A DNA stretch of 32,625 nt from Methylomonas sp. (lineage in GTDB: Bacteria > Pseudomonadota > Gammaproteobacteria > Methylococcales > Methylomonadaceae): assembly GCA_026989715.1 (NCBI GenBank), contig JALSIU010000022.1, forward strand, positions 1 to 32,625. The letters are read 5' to 3'. Position numbers and translations under genes: made by a program. Each line of letters starts with the position of its first letter. Position 1 is the first letter of the stretch. The notes under the pieces were generated by a model, which ran no database searches, had not been told where the DNA came from, and saw only the letters and a list, made by a program, of their open reading frames with translations. Shown piece by piece: positions 32,252-32,625 of this stretch.

Positions 32252-32625
32252 TAACTTTCAGGCATACCAAGGCCGGTCATTTTATTCAAGGCTCCAATAC
32301 GGAGATATGCTTCCACCTGTTGAGCTGAAAAAGTTCTGTTTTTCAGTTTGTCACTAAAAATCCCTTTGATACGAAACATGGCGGTTTCCGCCAAACTCCG
32401 CTGATGATACCCACTTTCCTGTTTCCATGCTTTTTTACCCATTTCAGCACAATGCCGAACAATAGCTGTTCTTGGGTAAGGTTCGCCTTTCTCGTCATCC
32501 GACCCATTCAACAGCCCCTTCCCGTGGCGGGATCAATGCTCTCGCTCCTTTATTCCGAATAGCCTGATGACACTGGGCTGTATCATAAGCACCATCTGCG
32601 GACACGGTAGCCACTTGATCTGCGT
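32239..32625 (-). pseudogene. IS5-family transposase, 3' part, interrupted by a 1-base frameshift
   Basis: From the window edge inward one frame reads QVATVSADGAYDTAQCHQA and ARALIPPREGAVEW, then stops (VG*). The next frame carries on SDDEKGEPYPRTAIVRHC. The second part has the DDE signature YHQRSLAETAMFRIK, i.e. Y-2-R-3-E-6-K, and the first part holds the second catalytic Asp (DGAYD). Removing one G from the GGG at 32505-32503 joins them as EWSDDEKGEPYPR. The break is therefore a single-base insertion or a sequencing error in a short homopolymer. The stop is TGA at 32241-32239. Confidence 0.85.

Larger units (their letters stand above)
32183..32625 (-). mobile_element. IS5-family (IS903-like) insertion sequence, one end only
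   Basis: The outer end at 32183 reads GGCTTTGTTGCATAAA, very close to the terminal repeat of IS903 (GGCTTTGTTGAATAAA). The transposase C-terminus begins about 55 bases inward, as expected. The element continues past the window edge, so the other repeat and the target duplication cannot be checked. If a 9-bp duplication exists, the copy on this side would be TAATAATTC (32174-32182). Confidence 0.82.

Noticed and set aside
1..32625. CRISPR array, tRNA cluster, prophage or defence island
   Set aside because: No regularly spaced repeats, cloverleaf sequences, phage genes or defence nucleases seen; the genes are mainly housekeeping, uptake and signalling.

Overview
The window is chromosomal DNA from a moderately AT-rich gammaproteobacterium. 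The ffs-dnaX-ybaB-recR order, an EfpL-type elongation factor, a Pho box of the E. coli pattern and a sigma-54/NtrC arrangement all point to that class. A TonB receptor beside a pst operon, a PEP-CTERM-type EPS glycosyltransferase, a fructose-6-phosphate aldolase beside phosphate acetyltransferase and a nitrate transporter with a kinase/phosphatase partner would suit a methanotroph-like (Methylococcales) or similar aquatic lineage. That finer placement is inference. There is no CRISPR array, prophage, toxin cluster or tRNA gene.

Layout. 1-839: 5' part of a TonB-dependent receptor on the minus strand. 973-5744: pstS-pstC-pstA-pstB-phoU behind a Pho box, with a terminator-like hairpin between pstS and pstC. 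5904-6284: small membrane protein. 6356-10446 (minus): a translation/repair cluster read in the order 4.5S SRP RNA, dnaX, ybaB, recR, hinT, then a GGDEF diguanylate cyclase. 10599-14167 (minus): a PP2C phosphatase/Ser-Thr kinase fusion downstream of a NarK/NasA-type nitrate transporter, with a very good -24/-12 promoter and an NtrC-like dyad upstream. 13967-14693 is otherwise gene-poor and holds these sites, a 12-bp perfect stem and an unlisted 43-codon membrane miniprotein. 14694-17475 (minus): a stand-alone cNMP-binding domain protein, an EPS sugar transferase and an exported trypsin-like protease. 17769-19351 (plus): cysC followed by a DHH/DHHA1 phosphoesterase. 19399-22563 (minus): a MASE1-PAS-GGDEF-EAL protein. 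22713-26369 (plus): proS, efpL and a response regulator. 26387-29188 (minus): fsa and pta. 29337-30143 (plus): a tandem-receiver protein that meets a radical SAM protein (30140-32035, minus) tail to tail in a shared CTAG. 32183-end: one end of an IS5-family element whose transposase carries a 1-base frameshift.

How the genes work together. Phosphate uptake and its control (pst-phoU) form one block and nitrate uptake with a signalling enzyme forms another; each has a readable nutrient-responsive promoter. Signalling genes are dense: two c-di-GMP proteins, two response regulators, one kinase/phosphatase and one cNMP-binding protein. The most original leads are (i) the DHH phosphoesterase next to cysC as a possible PAP-recycling enzyme, (ii) the NtrC/sigma-54-driven transporter plus kinase/phosphatase, (iii) the radical SAM protein with a CX4CX2C cluster, and (iv) the 43-residue membrane protein.
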